46,319 nucleotides of DNA from Oxalobacteraceae bacterium OM1 (lineage in GTDB: Bacteria; Pseudomonadota; Gammaproteobacteria; Burkholderiales; Burkholderiaceae_D). The DNA is taken from the NCBI GenBank assembly GCA_004570315.1, contig SPQI01000477.1, positions 1 through 46,319 on the forward strand, in the 5' to 3' direction. The notes under the pieces were generated by a model. That model saw only the letters and a program-made list of their open reading frames with translations, searched no databases and was not told the origin of the DNA. The translations under genes were made by a program, and so were the position numbers. Positions 1-7,891 of the stretch are shown piece after piece (the first letter of the stretch is position 1; each line of letters begins with the position of its first letter).

Positions 1-39
1 AATGAGGGTGGTCGCGTTACGCAGCAGCGTGATGTGCAT
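1..39 (-). CDS. MBL-fold metallo-hydrolase, N-terminal fragment (window edge)
   Basis: Only 13 codons are inside the window, read leftward from an ATG at 39-37: MHITLLRNATTLI. This resembles the first beta strand of metallo-beta-lactamase-fold hydrolases, which often begin M-x-I-T-L-x-R-N-A-T. No strong ribosome binding site is visible, only a GAGAG about 8 bases upstream. The rest of the gene lies outside, so the call rests on one short motif. Confidence 0.33.
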   Translation of the reverse strand, partial: MHITLLRNATTLI

Positions 40-370
40 GGGGCTCTCAAAATAACGGAGGCCTCATTGTGCCGAGGTCGTCACGCGACGGGAATGGCGG
101 AAATGGACAGAAACCGCACAGTTTTGGCCATATCGCGCCGCCCCAGTTGCGCAGACCGCTAAACTGCGCAACTGCGGGCAGAGGCGATGTCTATGTGGAC
201 CGGCCCGCACCTTACCCGGCCTTTCTCTTTCCTGCGCCGCAGCGCGGCCGGCCTCACACCATCGCGGTCCACGCCGGCGGCAGCAGGTCATCGTAACAGT
301 CACGATTACGGTGCGATTTCCGTGCGCATTCCGACCGCACCTTTCGTTGGTACGTGCGAGAAGCGGACAG
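40..370. other. Non-coding stretch with a hairpin repeat
   Basis: No convincing gene is present. Open frames here are short, overlap each other and encode Arg/Ala-rich shadows. The main structure is the 11-bp-arm inverted repeat at 144-174. The stretch separates the end of the alpha/beta hydrolase gene from the leftward gene at the window edge and may hold that gene's promoter; I see no clear -35/-10 pair. Confidence 0.5.
144..174. repeat. Inverted repeat, copy 1 of a dispersed hairpin
   Basis: CAGTTGCGCAG at 144-154 and CTGCGCAACTG at 164-174 form perfect 11-bp arms around a 9-base loop. A related hairpin with the same core, preceded by the same TCGCGCCG stretch, occurs at 6373-6404. Both lie between genes. 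Confidence 0.7.
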
Positions 371-1030
371 TCAGGAGCGCTCAAATGCGCTTTGCATCAG
401 GTGGGCGTCAACAAGCGGTGCTAGTTGTCGTGCATGCACATGGGCGAGGTCATGATTGCCGCCGGGGACCACGTGCATGCGCGCGTTCGGAAGCAGTTCG
501 AGTAGTCTGCGGCCAACTGCGACTGGACTGAGCGGGTCGGCATCGCCCCATAGCAGAAGAGTCGGTTGTGAGAGTTTTCTAAGCTCACCCGAGATATTTG
601 ACTTGAAGGACAAGAACCAGTCAGGAAGTGATGGGTAGGCCCTGGCGAATCCATCACGCCAATCTTGGGCACCAAGTGCTTTCATATCAATTCCGCCAGA
701 CGTGACGGCCAGAACTAGGTGGGTGACCAAGTCAGGCCTTTCGAGCGCAGCGCACGTAGCCAGCACCCCCCCCATTGACTGGCCTATCAGTGCAGTCGGC
801 TGGTCGATTTGGGATACAACCATGCTGACAAGATCTGAAAAGCCAGTGACGGCTGGGGTGGCTGGCTCTTGACCGAAACCCGGATAGCTGACAATCGCCT
901 TGGCCGCACGATGCTTGAGTTGACTGACCATGGGCTTCCAAAACTCCGCATTACCGGTCGCACCCGGCAGGAAAAGCAGTTTTGATGGTGTAAGCAAGCC
1001 TTCTTTCCTTTTCCACGGCTCATCCGGCAT
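371..1030 (-). CDS. Alpha/beta hydrolase (219 aa)
   Basis: A single alpha/beta-hydrolase domain covers the protein. The beta-strand 'FLPGATGNAEFW' forms the oxyanion region, the nucleophile elbow is G-Q-S-M-G-G (Ser near residue 84), the acid is in WGDADPLS, and the catalytic His is in GGNHDLAH. The Ser-Asp-His triad is complete, so it should be an active esterase, lipase or C-C hydrolase; the substrate cannot be read from the sequence. No signal peptide is visible. The ATG at 1030 lies 12 bases from a TATAAT, so the leader would be very short. It follows the run of small orphan genes on the same strand after a gap that holds a hairpin. Confidence 0.85.
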   Translation of the reverse strand: MPDEPWKRKEGLLTPSKLLFLPGATGNAEFWKPMVSQLKHRAAKAIVSYPGFGQEPATPAVTGFSDLVSMVVSQIDQPTALIGQSMGGVLATCAALERPDLVTHLVLAVTSGGIDMKALGAQDWRDGFARAYPSLPDWFLSFKSNISGELRKLSQPTLLLWGDADPLSPVAVGRRLLELLPNARMHVVPGGNHDLAHVHARQLAPLVDAHLMQSAFERS

Positions 1031-1042
1031 TACGGGGGACGC

Positions 1043-1048
1043 ATTATA
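1043..1048 (-). promoter_or_regulatory. Candidate -10 element TATAAT
   Basis: The minus strand reads TATAAT 12 bases before the hydrolase ATG. The expected -35 position (17-base spacing) is a poor match, and a hairpin overlaps that area, so activator dependence or chance are both possible. Confidence 0.3.
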
Positions 1049-1051
1049 GAT

Positions 1052-1079
1052 TGCCGCTGTGCTTGGGGCGACAGCGGCA
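1052..1079. repeat. Inverted repeat upstream of the hydrolase gene
   Basis: TGCCGCTGT (1052-1060) and ACAGCGGCA (1071-1079) are perfect 9-bp arms with a 10-base loop. It lies between the upstream small gene and the hydrolase. No U-run follows in the leftward direction, so a classical terminator is unlikely; an operator or processing hairpin is possible. Confidence 0.5.
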
Positions 1080-1097
1080 CGTCACCTCCCGCGCAAA

Positions 1098-1533
1098 TTA
1101 ACAGGCAGGCCTCATTAAAAGCTCGTGGAGCATAGTCTTTGTGGCCGTATCGCGTTTATACGGAACATATTCTTCGCGCCTGGTGACAAGGTCGAGCCAA
1201 TGGGCCAGGAAATCCTTGTCATGCTTCAGTTCGTTTTTTTGACTGCTTCCATCGCTTTTCGCAAGCTTCGAGTTGGGCTGCGATGTCGTTCGACTCTCTC
1301 CAGCATGCGGCGCACAGGATGCGTGTTTGAGCGATATACGCCTTCTTCACCTCGTACGCACACCTTTGTTCCTCGGCCGTAAAAATCGACGGCCGCCCGC
1401 ATCGCCAGCAACGATACCCGATGTCGGCGTATTCCTTGGTGAGGCGATGCTCAAAGGCGACCGACTGCTTGCTCTCCGCCGACCAGGCGTCCGGATTCGC
1501 TGCAATCGTTCGCGGCTTCGGCATCTTCTTCAT
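1098..1533 (-). pseudogene. Zinc-ribbon protein, frameshifted at an A7 run
   Basis: From ATG 1533 the protein starts MKKMPKPRT and carries CWRCGR and, about 30 residues later, CAACW, a four-Cys zinc ribbon. In the annotated frame it stops at 1219 just after a seven-base A run (T7 on the plus strand, 1234-1240). A second frame continues from the same spot with protein-like sequence (LKHDKDFLAHWLDLVTRREE and on) and ends at a TAA at 1098-1100. One extra A would join both parts into a single protein of about 145 residues. The frameshift may be a real mutation, transcriptional slippage or a homopolymer sequencing error. The zinc-ribbon call rests on the Cys pattern alone. Confidence 0.6.
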
Positions 1534-1550
1534 CGCGGACCTGTCTGATA

Positions 1551-2048
1551 TCAATGTTCGGTTGGTGCCGAGGCGGTCGATCGGAGCGGCGTGCCTGGGC
1601 GATCGAGTGCGCGCCACACGGCATAGAACACAAGGGAGGCAAGCAGGCCATGCAGCCCGAACCAAAGGACGTCTTCGCCATACGCAAGCCAGGCATAGCG
1701 GGTAGGCGCGCCATTGACATAGGTTTCAACGTAGTTTCCGTGCCAATTGCGACCGGCGGAATAGCCGGCTAGGCGACGTGGCCATGCCAATGCGGCCGGG
1801 CTTGCCCCTAGCAGGAGGCCTGCGGTTCCGATCGACATCCAGCCGTCGCGGCGAAACTTGCGCAGCACCAGGAACGCCGGGATGCCAAGGAGGAGAACGA
1901 CTGCGGCCGCTACGGCCACCACAGCCAATACCAGGAAGCCGATCCCGTAGAGCGGCTGCGCAGAGGCCAGATAGTCGGGTGCAATCCGTGCGAGCGTCAC
2001 GAAGGGCTGCACGACGACTGCGACGAGTGCGGGAATCCAGATGTTCAT
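1551..2048 (-). CDS. Hypothetical membrane protein (165 aa)
   Basis: I do not recognise the family. The sequence has about three to four hydrophobic helices: residues ~3-20, ~33-60 (a long Leu/Val/Ala stretch ending in R-K-F-R-R-D), ~72-90 and ~128-145. A polar loop between the last two carries aromatic residues and an N-W-H-G-N-Y segment. It ends in a short Pro/Thr-rich tail. It is 13 bases downstream of the previous small gene and 17 bases upstream of the zinc-ribbon gene, so the group is probably co-transcribed. Confidence 0.6.
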   Translation of the reverse strand: MNIWIPALVAVVVQPFVTLARIAPDYLASAQPLYGIGFLVLAVVAVAAAVVLLLGIPAFLVLRKFRRDGWMSIGTAGLLLGASPAALAWPRRLAGYSAGRNWHGNYVETYVNGAPTRYAWLAYGEDVLWFGLHGLLASLVFYAVWRALDRPGTPLRSTASAPTEH

Positions 2049-2061
2049 GGCGCGCTAACGC

Positions 2062-2484
2062 TCACGTTGACCGGCGCGTGGCGTCGGCGTCGAACGATGA
2101 GACGGGGCCGTTGGCGTCCCTGGCGGAAAGACGCTGACGAATGTTTTGTACTGCCTCCCGTAGCTTGTCGCGGTCATATTCCATTTCCTCCCTGTCGAAG
2201 TCGATTGGCGTACGAAACCTGACCGTGCCGTGTGCGCACCGGACTTCCATCGTCGGTGCCCAGCGCGAGTCCACGATCCCAACGTCACAGATCAGGCCTA
2301 GGGGGATACGCTTCTTGTTGCCGATCCACGGGAAGCCCGGGCGATGCAGATACAACGCTGCGTTCGTGAGTACGATCGCATAGTCGCAACCGCGATGAAA
2401 CGTGGGATTGCTCCCATGCCAAAGCAAATCTTCGCCAGGCAAGACCTTGATCCTGTCGAATGGATAGTGACGCATTTCGTCCAT
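2062..2484 (-). CDS. Hypothetical protein, PH-like fold suspected (140 aa)
   Basis: The start at 2484 (MDEMRHYPFDRIKVLPGED) avoids overlap with the next upstream gene; a longer frame to 2616 would overlap it. The segment 'LPGEDLLWHGSNPTFHRG...AIVLTNAALYLHR' resembles bacterial PH-domain proteins, in which a Gly-Glu turn is followed by 'T-x-x-x-L/A-Y' strands. It is soluble, without a signal peptide, and has a charged helix near the C-terminus (DREEMEYDRDKLREAVQNI). The function is unknown. Confidence 0.6.
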   Translation of the reverse strand: MDEMRHYPFDRIKVLPGEDLLWHGSNPTFHRGCDYAIVLTNAALYLHRPGFPWIGNKKRIPLGLICDVGIVDSRWAPTMEVRCAHGTVRFRTPIDFDREEMEYDRDKLREAVQNIRQRLSARDANGPVSSFDADATRRST

Positions 2485-2566
2485 GTCGTCTAAGCTTGAA
2501 ATTGACCTGCGCAACATAGCGCCAGCGTCGAACGGCGTGCCCCGCCAATGACTTGCGCTGACGTGA

Positions 2567-2905
2567 TCAAGTATCGCTCTTCGCCCCGAATCTCCTCGCC
2601 AGCAATACGAATGCACACGATAGCAGGACCGGAAGAGCGAAGGCCAGAAACGTGATCAGCTCATGGTTTTCCCAATAAGGCATATCGCCTGTCGCAAGCC
2701 AATCAAGAGCGACTCCGGCAAAGCAGCCCAACACTCCTGCAACCGCATGCCTTCGGAGTGGGCGAAAGACGCAAACAGCCAGAATGACGCCGAGCACTGC
2801 GATGACTTGCGCGAAGAGACTGACCACGACCTCCTCGCCATGCGCTTCGGCCAACGCCGAAACCGCGAGCAGTGCAGCCGCCGCCGCAATTTTTCGGAAG
2901 CGCAT
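2567..2905 (-). CDS. Hypothetical exported or membrane protein (112 aa)
   Basis: The start at 2905 gives MRFRKIAAAAALLAVSALAEAHG, a textbook signal peptide or signal anchor; the frame extends upstream to 2971 with a less likely N-terminus. Two further hydrophobic stretches follow (VVSLFAQVIAVLGVILAVCVF, and the C-terminal ITFLAFALPVLLSCAFVLLA), with a hydrophobic VAGVLGCFAGVALDWLA segment between them. I cannot name a family. It belongs to the same-strand run of small genes. Confidence 0.55.
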   Translation of the reverse strand: MRFRKIAAAAALLAVSALAEAHGEEVVVSLFAQVIAVLGVILAVCVFRPLRRHAVAGVLGCFAGVALDWLATGDMPYWENHELITFLAFALPVLLSCAFVLLARRFGAKSDT

Positions 2906-2998
2906 CGTGATGAACCTGACGTCAAGCCAAGCAGCCGGCTGCCTGCAAATTAAACGAAGCATGGGGAACAATCATGTGTGCGAGCCTTGATGTCTCAA

Positions 2999-3421
2999 TC
3001 AACCTGCGGGATCGCCGGAGGCAGGGTCGTCGGGTTGAATGTCTTGTTCGGGTACGTCGCTTTCAAAACCAAATCGTGCGTTGAATGCATACACGGCTCC
3101 AGGAATGCCAAAAACGATCATGAACATGAGCGCATTGAAAACAGAAGGCTGGCTGCGGCGCCCCGAAAATACTGGCCCTCCAAGTATCTCTTGACCGAGA
3201 TAGAGCAGACCCATCAGAAAAACGCAGGAGCCAACGACGCTTCCAAAGAACCGGGCAGCCCGCCCACGCAAAACACTTGCCGCGGCAATGGAGATGCAAA
3301 AACCGCCAAAGACATACGAGACCCAAGCATGTTCCGGATCGGCCGTTGTGCCATGCAAAAGCATGATGCCGCCGGAGAGACATGCCACAACCGCTATGAG
3401 GATGCGCGCCCCGAGACTCAT
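2999..3421 (-). CDS. Hypothetical membrane protein (140 aa)
   Basis: The start at 3421 (MSLGARIL) is preceded by GGGAGGCT at good spacing, which favours it over the upstream in-frame ATG at 3445. Four hydrophobic helices are visible: ~7-24, ~36-52, ~61-80 and ~95-113. They are followed by an acidic, Pro/Asp-rich tail (PEQDIQPDDPASGDP). No family is recognised. Confidence 0.6.
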   Translation of the reverse strand: MSLGARILIAVVACLSGGIMLLHGTTADPEHAWVSYVFGGFCISIAAASVLRGRAARFFGSVVGSCVFLMGLLYLGQEILGGPVFSGRRSQPSVFNALMFMIVFGIPGAVYAFNARFGFESDVPEQDIQPDDPASGDPAG

Positions 3422-3506
3422 GCGGCAGCCTCCCTTGAGCCGCACTGTCTCGTTGAGGTCCGGGCTTGCTTGTTAGTGGCGGATATCGAGCCGGATGCGG
3501 CGATGT

Positions 3507-3899
3507 TCACTCATACGCTCCTTGTGTTCTTCTCAGTTTCTCGAGCAACGCAGCAGTCAATCCAAACGTCACGCCCAATGCGATGAACATGACCAGAACG
3601 GAACTGACCCCGTGGCTCGAATCGACTACGTTGAAACTTCCGGCGAGTGCGAGGGCGAGCGCCGTATAGATTGCGGCCTGTATGGTGCCAAACAAAAAGA
3701 ATGTCCCTGCGTTTCGCCAGGCCGGCGACCTGTTCCAAAACGGCCTGACGCTGTACGACAAGCAAACCACGGCGATTCCACCGACGGAATACGCCAACGT
3801 CAGCCCCGACTCATCGAGAATATTCGCCAAGCCGGCTAAAGGCAGAAACAAGAGCAGTGCCGCGAGCACTACGCACACAATCTCAACCAGCAATATCAT
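3507..3899 (-). CDS. Hypothetical membrane protein (130 aa)
   Basis: It has four hydrophobic segments: residues 1-24, 35-52, 64-88 and 100-117. A basic segment RPFWNRSPAWRN lies between the second and third, and a charged EKLRRTQ tail ends it. It is first in the leftward run of six small genes, downstream of the hydrolase gene that ends at 4044. No family is recognised. Confidence 0.6.
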   Translation of the reverse strand: MILLVEIVCVVLAALLLFLPLAGLANILDESGLTLAYSVGGIAVVCLSYSVRPFWNRSPAWRNAGTFFLFGTIQAAIYTALALALAGSFNVVDSSHGVSSVLVMFIALGVTFGLTAALLEKLRRTQGAYE

Positions 3900-4043
3900 G
3901 CCTGCTCCAACTCGCTATGGATTACAGAACCCGAATCTAACATGGCGTCCTGTGGCCCGACATCCCATATTGAGCGCCATAACGGCAGCGGTCTGTTTGC
4001 CGGTGCCGGCTGCTGAAGAGGCACGGATGGGTCAATGCCGGCG

Positions 4044-4931
4044 TCATCGGGCCTCCGCAGGGCCGCCACGCAGGGTAAGCCGTTCAAGCGATGCCTTCGG
4101 TGCGTCCGCATGGATTCCCTCGCGCGTGCCGATCGCTATCGCCAAGAGCTTCAGCAGATGCCGGGATACGACATCCGGAACTTCGATCATTGGCCAATGA
4201 CCGCACTGCGGAAGATGCACCACCTGCCTGCTGCCGAAGCGGCCGGCAAAGGCATTCCCGATGTAGGTATCGCGGTCCCCCCATATCACCAGCGAAGGCA
4301 CCCTTGCCGCCAACGCGCGCAGCTGCTCGTCCCAGTGCGCAAATCCCTCGGGATCGAGGCCGCGATAGAGCCGCAGCACCATGCGGCGCACCGGGCCCGT
4401 AAAGCCGCGATAGGTAGCAGCGATGTGGGCGCGACTGGGCTTGTGCAGCCCCGAATTCCGATGGATCGCCTGCGCAAGACCGGACTGCGAGGTGAGGAGT
4501 TGCAGCAGTTCGCCCAGGACCGGGGTGCGGCAGATTCGCCCATACCGGTGCCACCGGTATTCGGACTGGAACACCGTATTCATGATGGCGATGCTGCGGA
4601 CCTTGTCCGGGTGGCGCACCGCCCATGCCAGGCCGTATGGTCCGCCGATGTCATGCACGACCAGATTGATCGGCTCTGTAATGCCAAGCGCCGCCAGGAA
4701 TGCGTCGACGAAATCCGCCATGCCATTTAGGGTCACCCCGAATCCTGTCGGCACTGTGGATTGACCAAAGCCGGGCAGGTCGGGCGCGATGCATCGGTAG
4801 CTGCCGCGTATTGATGCAATAACGTCGTCCCACACCGTATGGGAGTCCGGTATCCCATGCAGGAAGAGCGTCGGAATTCCCTCGCCTGAATCCGAGAAAT
4901 GGATCCTTGCCCCTTGAACGCTGACGAACAT
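4044..4931 (-). CDS. Alpha/beta hydrolase, haloalkane dehalogenase / epoxide hydrolase-like (295 aa)
   Basis: The start at 4931 (MFVSVQGARIHFSDSG) has GAAGGAGAAA upstream; a longer frame to 4964 lacks this. The oxyanion segment FLHGIPDSHTVWDDV is followed by a nucleophile elbow V-V-H-D-I-G-G-P, where Asp replaces the usual Ser. An Asp nucleophile is the hallmark of haloalkane dehalogenases, fluoroacetate dehalogenases and epoxide hydrolases. The acid is in WGDRDTYIGN and the base in CGHWPMIE. It is divergent from the GlxA-type regulator at 5039, the probable regulator of this gene. The exact substrate is undetermined. Confidence 0.8.
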   Translation of the reverse strand: MFVSVQGARIHFSDSGEGIPTLFLHGIPDSHTVWDDVIASIRGSYRCIAPDLPGFGQSTVPTGFGVTLNGMADFVDAFLAALGITEPINLVVHDIGGPYGLAWAVRHPDKVRSIAIMNTVFQSEYRWHRYGRICRTPVLGELLQLLTSQSGLAQAIHRNSGLHKPSRAHIAATYRGFTGPVRRMVLRLYRGLDPEGFAHWDEQLRALAARVPSLVIWGDRDTYIGNAFAGRFGSRQVVHLPQCGHWPMIEVPDVVSRHLLKLLAIAIGTREGIHADAPKASLERLTLRGGPAEAR

Positions 4932-5038
4932 TGCTTTCTCCTTCTGTAGTCCAGTGCGGCACATTGCACGCTTGCCTGCAGTGTGACCGCTTCAAATGGA
5001 CCTGACCATGGCGCGTTCAGCCATCATCCTTGCATATC

Positions 5039-6052
5039 ATGCCAATCACATCCCGTCAGCCTCGTTCGCCCGGTCCCACCAGGATCGGCCTGTTGGTCTA
5101 CCCGGGCTGCATGCCAGCCGGCCTTTTTGCGGCGTCCGACCTGTTTCGGGCGATTAACCGGCGCATGGGCAAGCCGGTGTTCGAGCCGATCTGGATCGGC
5201 GCCGGCAACAAGCGCGTCGACATGATGGACGGCCCCCTGCTGCACCTGCAGCATGGCTTGCACGAGCCGTGTGACGCCTACTTGCTGCCGGGATGTTGGA
5301 CGGAGTCGGCTGCCGACCTCGATCGCCTGCTGGACCAGCAAGCGCAGCTGCTGGACTGGTTGCGGCAATTGCCGAATCGAACCGCGTTGTGGACCTACTG
5401 TATGGGCGTTGCTTTGGTGGCGGCGGCGGGCAGGATTGACCGTTGCCAGGCGACCGCGACGTGGTGGCTGGAGCAGCCGCTTCGTGAGCGCTTCACTGCC
5501 GTTAAATGGGACTTCCGGCAGTCCGTCATCGAGGAGCGCGGCGTGATCACCGCCGCCGGTGCGAACGGCTATTGGGCCTTGCTCAACACGGTGCTGACGC
5601 GCCGGATACCCGCAGACATCATGCGCGACGTGGAGCAGGCCATGCTTCTCCCGCGTGCGCATACCGGGCATCCCGCGTTCAGGCCGGTGGAGCTCATGGC
5701 ACAGGCCGAACCGCAGCTGCGGCAATTGATTGCGTATGTCCAGGCACTGCCGGCGACCAGCCTGAGCGTCAGTGCCGCCGCCGACTACGTTGCGTTGTCC
5801 ACCAGAACACTCAGCCGGCGAATCGAGCAGCAGACGCAGATCAGTGCCGGCAAATGGCTGCGCCTGATCAAGCTGCGCCAGGTCGCCGATGCGCTGGCAT
5901 CCTCCAGGGCGTCCCTCAAGACGATCTGCGCGCAGGCCGGCTTTCCCGACGAGGCCAGTCTGATGCGGTCCTTCAAGCGGACGACTGGGATGACCACGTC
6001 CGATTACCGGCAGCAATATGGGCGCCTGATCGATCATCCCTTGCAACAATGA
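5039..6052 (+). CDS. GlxA-type AraC-family regulator (337 aa)
   Basis: The N-terminal half is a DJ-1/PfpI-like domain (IGLLVYPGCMPAGLFAASDLF ... YLLPGCW ... WTYCMGVALVAAAG, with Cys at the elbow). The C-terminal ~100 residues are an AraC helix-turn-helix pair (SVSAAADYVALSTRTLSRRI, and ICAQAGFPDEASLMRSFKRTTGMTTSDYR). This is the GlxA/FtrA architecture. An in-frame TTG at 5030 is an alternative start; neither start has a good ribosome binding site. It is transcribed away from the Asp-nucleophile hydrolase with about 100 bases between, so it probably controls that gene in response to a small metabolite. Confidence 0.85.
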   Translation: MPITSRQPRSPGPTRIGLLVYPGCMPAGLFAASDLFRAINRRMGKPVFEPIWIGAGNKRVDMMDGPLLHLQHGLHEPCDAYLLPGCWTESAADLDRLLDQQAQLLDWLRQLPNRTALWTYCMGVALVAAAGRIDRCQATATWWLEQPLRERFTAVKWDFRQSVIEERGVITAAGANGYWALLNTVLTRRIPADIMRDVEQAMLLPRAHTGHPAFRPVELMAQAEPQLRQLIAYVQALPATSLSVSAAADYVALSTRTLSRRIEQQTQISAGKWLRLIKLRQVADALASSRASLKTICAQAGFPDEASLMRSFKRTTGMTTSDYRQQYGRLIDHPLQQ

Positions 6053-7003
6053 ACGAAGGACGCCGGTCGGCGTGGCCCCGGCTCGACGAATCTCTGACTA
6101 ACGCCGGTAAGAACGGGGGTGTTTCATTGACTCGGCCAAGACGTCCGCTCTTGCCCAGGCCGGGCAAAACATGCCGAGCTACGTCGACGGTTCGCAGCGA
6201 CCGCGCTCGCAATGTAGCGAAGGCATTGCCTGACAGCCCCAGCGTTGTCCGGGGAGACCGACAAAATGCCCAGCACTACCTGCGTCCGAACCGGGCCGCC
6301 TTGCGCGATGCACTCCGCCTACGCCCGCAGTCCTCGGCAAAGCCACCCTCAGGCCGGGCCGGTCGCGCCGGTCCAGTTGCGCAGCCCCTGAGCGGCGCAA
6401 CTGGGAGGTTTGAGGGGCGTGACAGAACGGGACAACGCTACGCTTCACGCAGGCGCCTACGCGCCCCGGGTTCATTAACTGTCATAGCTGCAGCTTGGGG
6501 ATGTCATTTCGGCTGCCAATCGAGCGGTATCAGGCGATCTGCCTCCGCCTTCCTCCAGCGATACCGAACCGCCGAGGTGACCCTTTTATAGTCTTTGAAA
6601 TACGCATGTTGCAAGACAATGATCTGCAGACCGCTTTGTTCGCTCACTTTCTGGAACAGGAAGTCGAAATATCGCTTTAGGGAAGCCGTATCCGAGGATT
6701 CAGCGGTTGATATCCGTTAATTTTCACGACGGTTGACCCAGCTTTTTCGTCCAATCGTGAGGCGGTAGAGCGAAGAGCGCGACCAGCACGGACAAGCGAT
6801 TTGCTAAAGCAGCCCGGATCAAAATTCGCCGCAAATGGCGGCCGCTGCTGCACGAAAATCAAGACCAATGACACAGTAGACGCGGAACCGGTGGTGTCAG
6901 CCTCTTCCAGCTTGGTCATTCGTTTAGAATTGCATTTGCAGCAATATTTCGCTTTACGAGCCTGGCAGTTTGCCGGTCGAGTTTTGGTGATTGGGAGTTT
7001 GTA
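6053..7003. other. Long stretch without a convincing gene
   Basis: About 950 bases hold only overlapping shadow frames rich in Arg, Pro and Ala in the GC-rich left part. It holds the second dispersed hairpin (6373-6404) and a GGCGC/GCGCC dyad near 6452-6465. Base composition becomes distinctly AT-richer from about 6590 to 7000, immediately before the GAF gene. A 61-codon frame at 6495-6680 has no recognisable features and no ribosome binding site. The left part may be a decayed gene. Confidence 0.45.
6373..6404. repeat. Inverted repeat, copy 2 of a dispersed hairpin
   Basis: CCAGTTGCGC (6373-6382) and GCGCAACTGG (6395-6404) are perfect 10-bp arms with a 12-base loop. The left arm and its upstream context (TCGCGCCG, two differing bases, CCAGTTGCGCAG) match the hairpin at 144-174, so the two are related copies. 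Confidence 0.7.
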
Positions 7004-7564
7004 ATGGACCGTAGAACCACGCATCTGCATGACATCGTGATTACGCAGGAACTCATCCTGCGTACCGGACGACAGGCAAACGCGGACGCGGAACGCCTAG
7101 GCTCTTTAGAAATTTCCAAACAGGCGTCGTTTGGCCGGCAAGCGATTTTGCAGGCCTTCTGCAATCTAGCCTTGACGCTGTGCGAAGCCGGCTCGTCGGG
7201 GGTCAGCCTGCTCCAGGCTGACGCCGACGGCGAATACTTCAGCTGGGAATACCTTGCCGGCCGATTTGCACCTTATACCGGTGGCCGTGCGCCCCGCCAT
7301 CATAGTCCGTGCGGGCACTGCCTTGAAAGAGGTTCCGCTCAACTTTACTCTCACCCGGACAAATTTTTCGAATGGCTGGCGGAGCCGAATATCCCGGTCG
7401 TCGAAGGTTTGGTCCTTCCTTTGTATAAGCAGAACGGGATCCCGTACGGCACCATTTGGATCATGTCGCATGACGAGGCGCGGACCTTCGACCGTGAAGA
7501 TCTGCGAATCATGAGCGTGCTCGGATCCCATATGTCGGCCGCCCTTCGCTTGCACGCCGCTTAA
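7004..7564 (+). CDS. Stand-alone GAF-domain protein (186 aa)
   Basis: ATG 7004 has GGGAG 6-10 bases upstream. An N-terminal helix of about 45 residues leads into a GAF domain (~45-183). Typical GAF elements are QAFCNLALTLCEAGSSGVSLL, the central SPCGHCLERG with a CxxC pair, VEGLVLPLYKQNGIPYGTIW and the final helix DREDLRIMSVLGSHMSAAL. There is no kinase, cyclase or HTH domain. Such proteins usually are, or derive from, input modules of histidine kinases and sense a small ligand or redox state. It sits beside the integrase, so it could be cargo or a chromosomal neighbour. Confidence 0.75.
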   Translation: MDRRTTHLHDIVITQELILRTGRQANADAERLGSLEISKQASFGRQAILQAFCNLALTLCEAGSSGVSLLQADADGEYFSWEYLAGRFAPYTGGRAPRHHSPCGHCLERGSAQLYSHPDKFFEWLAEPNIPVVEGLVLPLYKQNGIPYGTIWIMSHDEARTFDREDLRIMSVLGSHMSAALRLHAA

Positions 7565-7754
7565 CATCGGTTCCGGGCGGCTTGCGTTCGTTCATGGGCG
7601 TCTGCAACTGGCCGCACGCTGCCTAATGACCAATTTCTCCAGATGTCCGAAGTAGTCCAGGTGCGGACGCTCCCAGAACCAAAGTCACTGGCGCTTCCGA
7701 TTCATGATCGCGGCGCCGAAATAGGTGATAACCAACATATGAAACGGTTGACCG

Positions 7755-7840
7755 TCACAAACTGAACTGGGTGATCACAAACGAGTGAAATATGCAATTT
7801 GACGAAAAGACGATTCAACATATCCTGAAAGTTCACAAAC
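7755..7840. repeat. Three TCACAAAC direct repeats before the integrase
   Basis: TCACAAAC occurs at 7755-7762, 7775-7782 and 7833-7840. The first two are 20 bases apart, about two helical turns. The same motif in the opposite orientation (TTTGTGA) occurs just after the integrase stop. Repeats flanking an integrase gene are typical of arm-type binding sites; this role is inferred. Confidence 0.5.
7799..7826 (+). promoter_or_regulatory. Candidate sigma-70 promoter for the integrase gene
   Basis: TTGACG (7799-7804), a 16-base spacer and TATCCT (7821-7826) lie 66 bases before the integrase ATG. The hexamers match the -35 and -10 consensus at five and four positions. The third TCACAAAC repeat is just downstream, where bound protein could block transcription. 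Confidence 0.45.
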
Positions 7841-7891
7841 ATGAGCAATGGGTCTGCTCGCGTGAGTGGCCAGTGCGTCAGGAGCAGGCGA

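Noticed and set aside
1031-3899. Integron cassette array (six small same-strand genes)
   Set aside because: I looked for attC ends (RYYYAAC and GTTRRRY) in each gap. GCGTTAGCG near 2052 and GTTGACC near 2064 are close but imperfect, no complete attC was found, and no integron integrase is present.
5024-6049. 341-codon open frame on the minus strand
   Set aside because: It is antisense to the GlxA-type regulator and shows no domain; composition is that of a shadow frame.
7565-7840. tRNA gene or tRNA 3' end as the integrase attachment site
   Set aside because: No T-arm GGTTCRA pattern, acceptor stem or CCA-proximal fold was seen beside the integrase.
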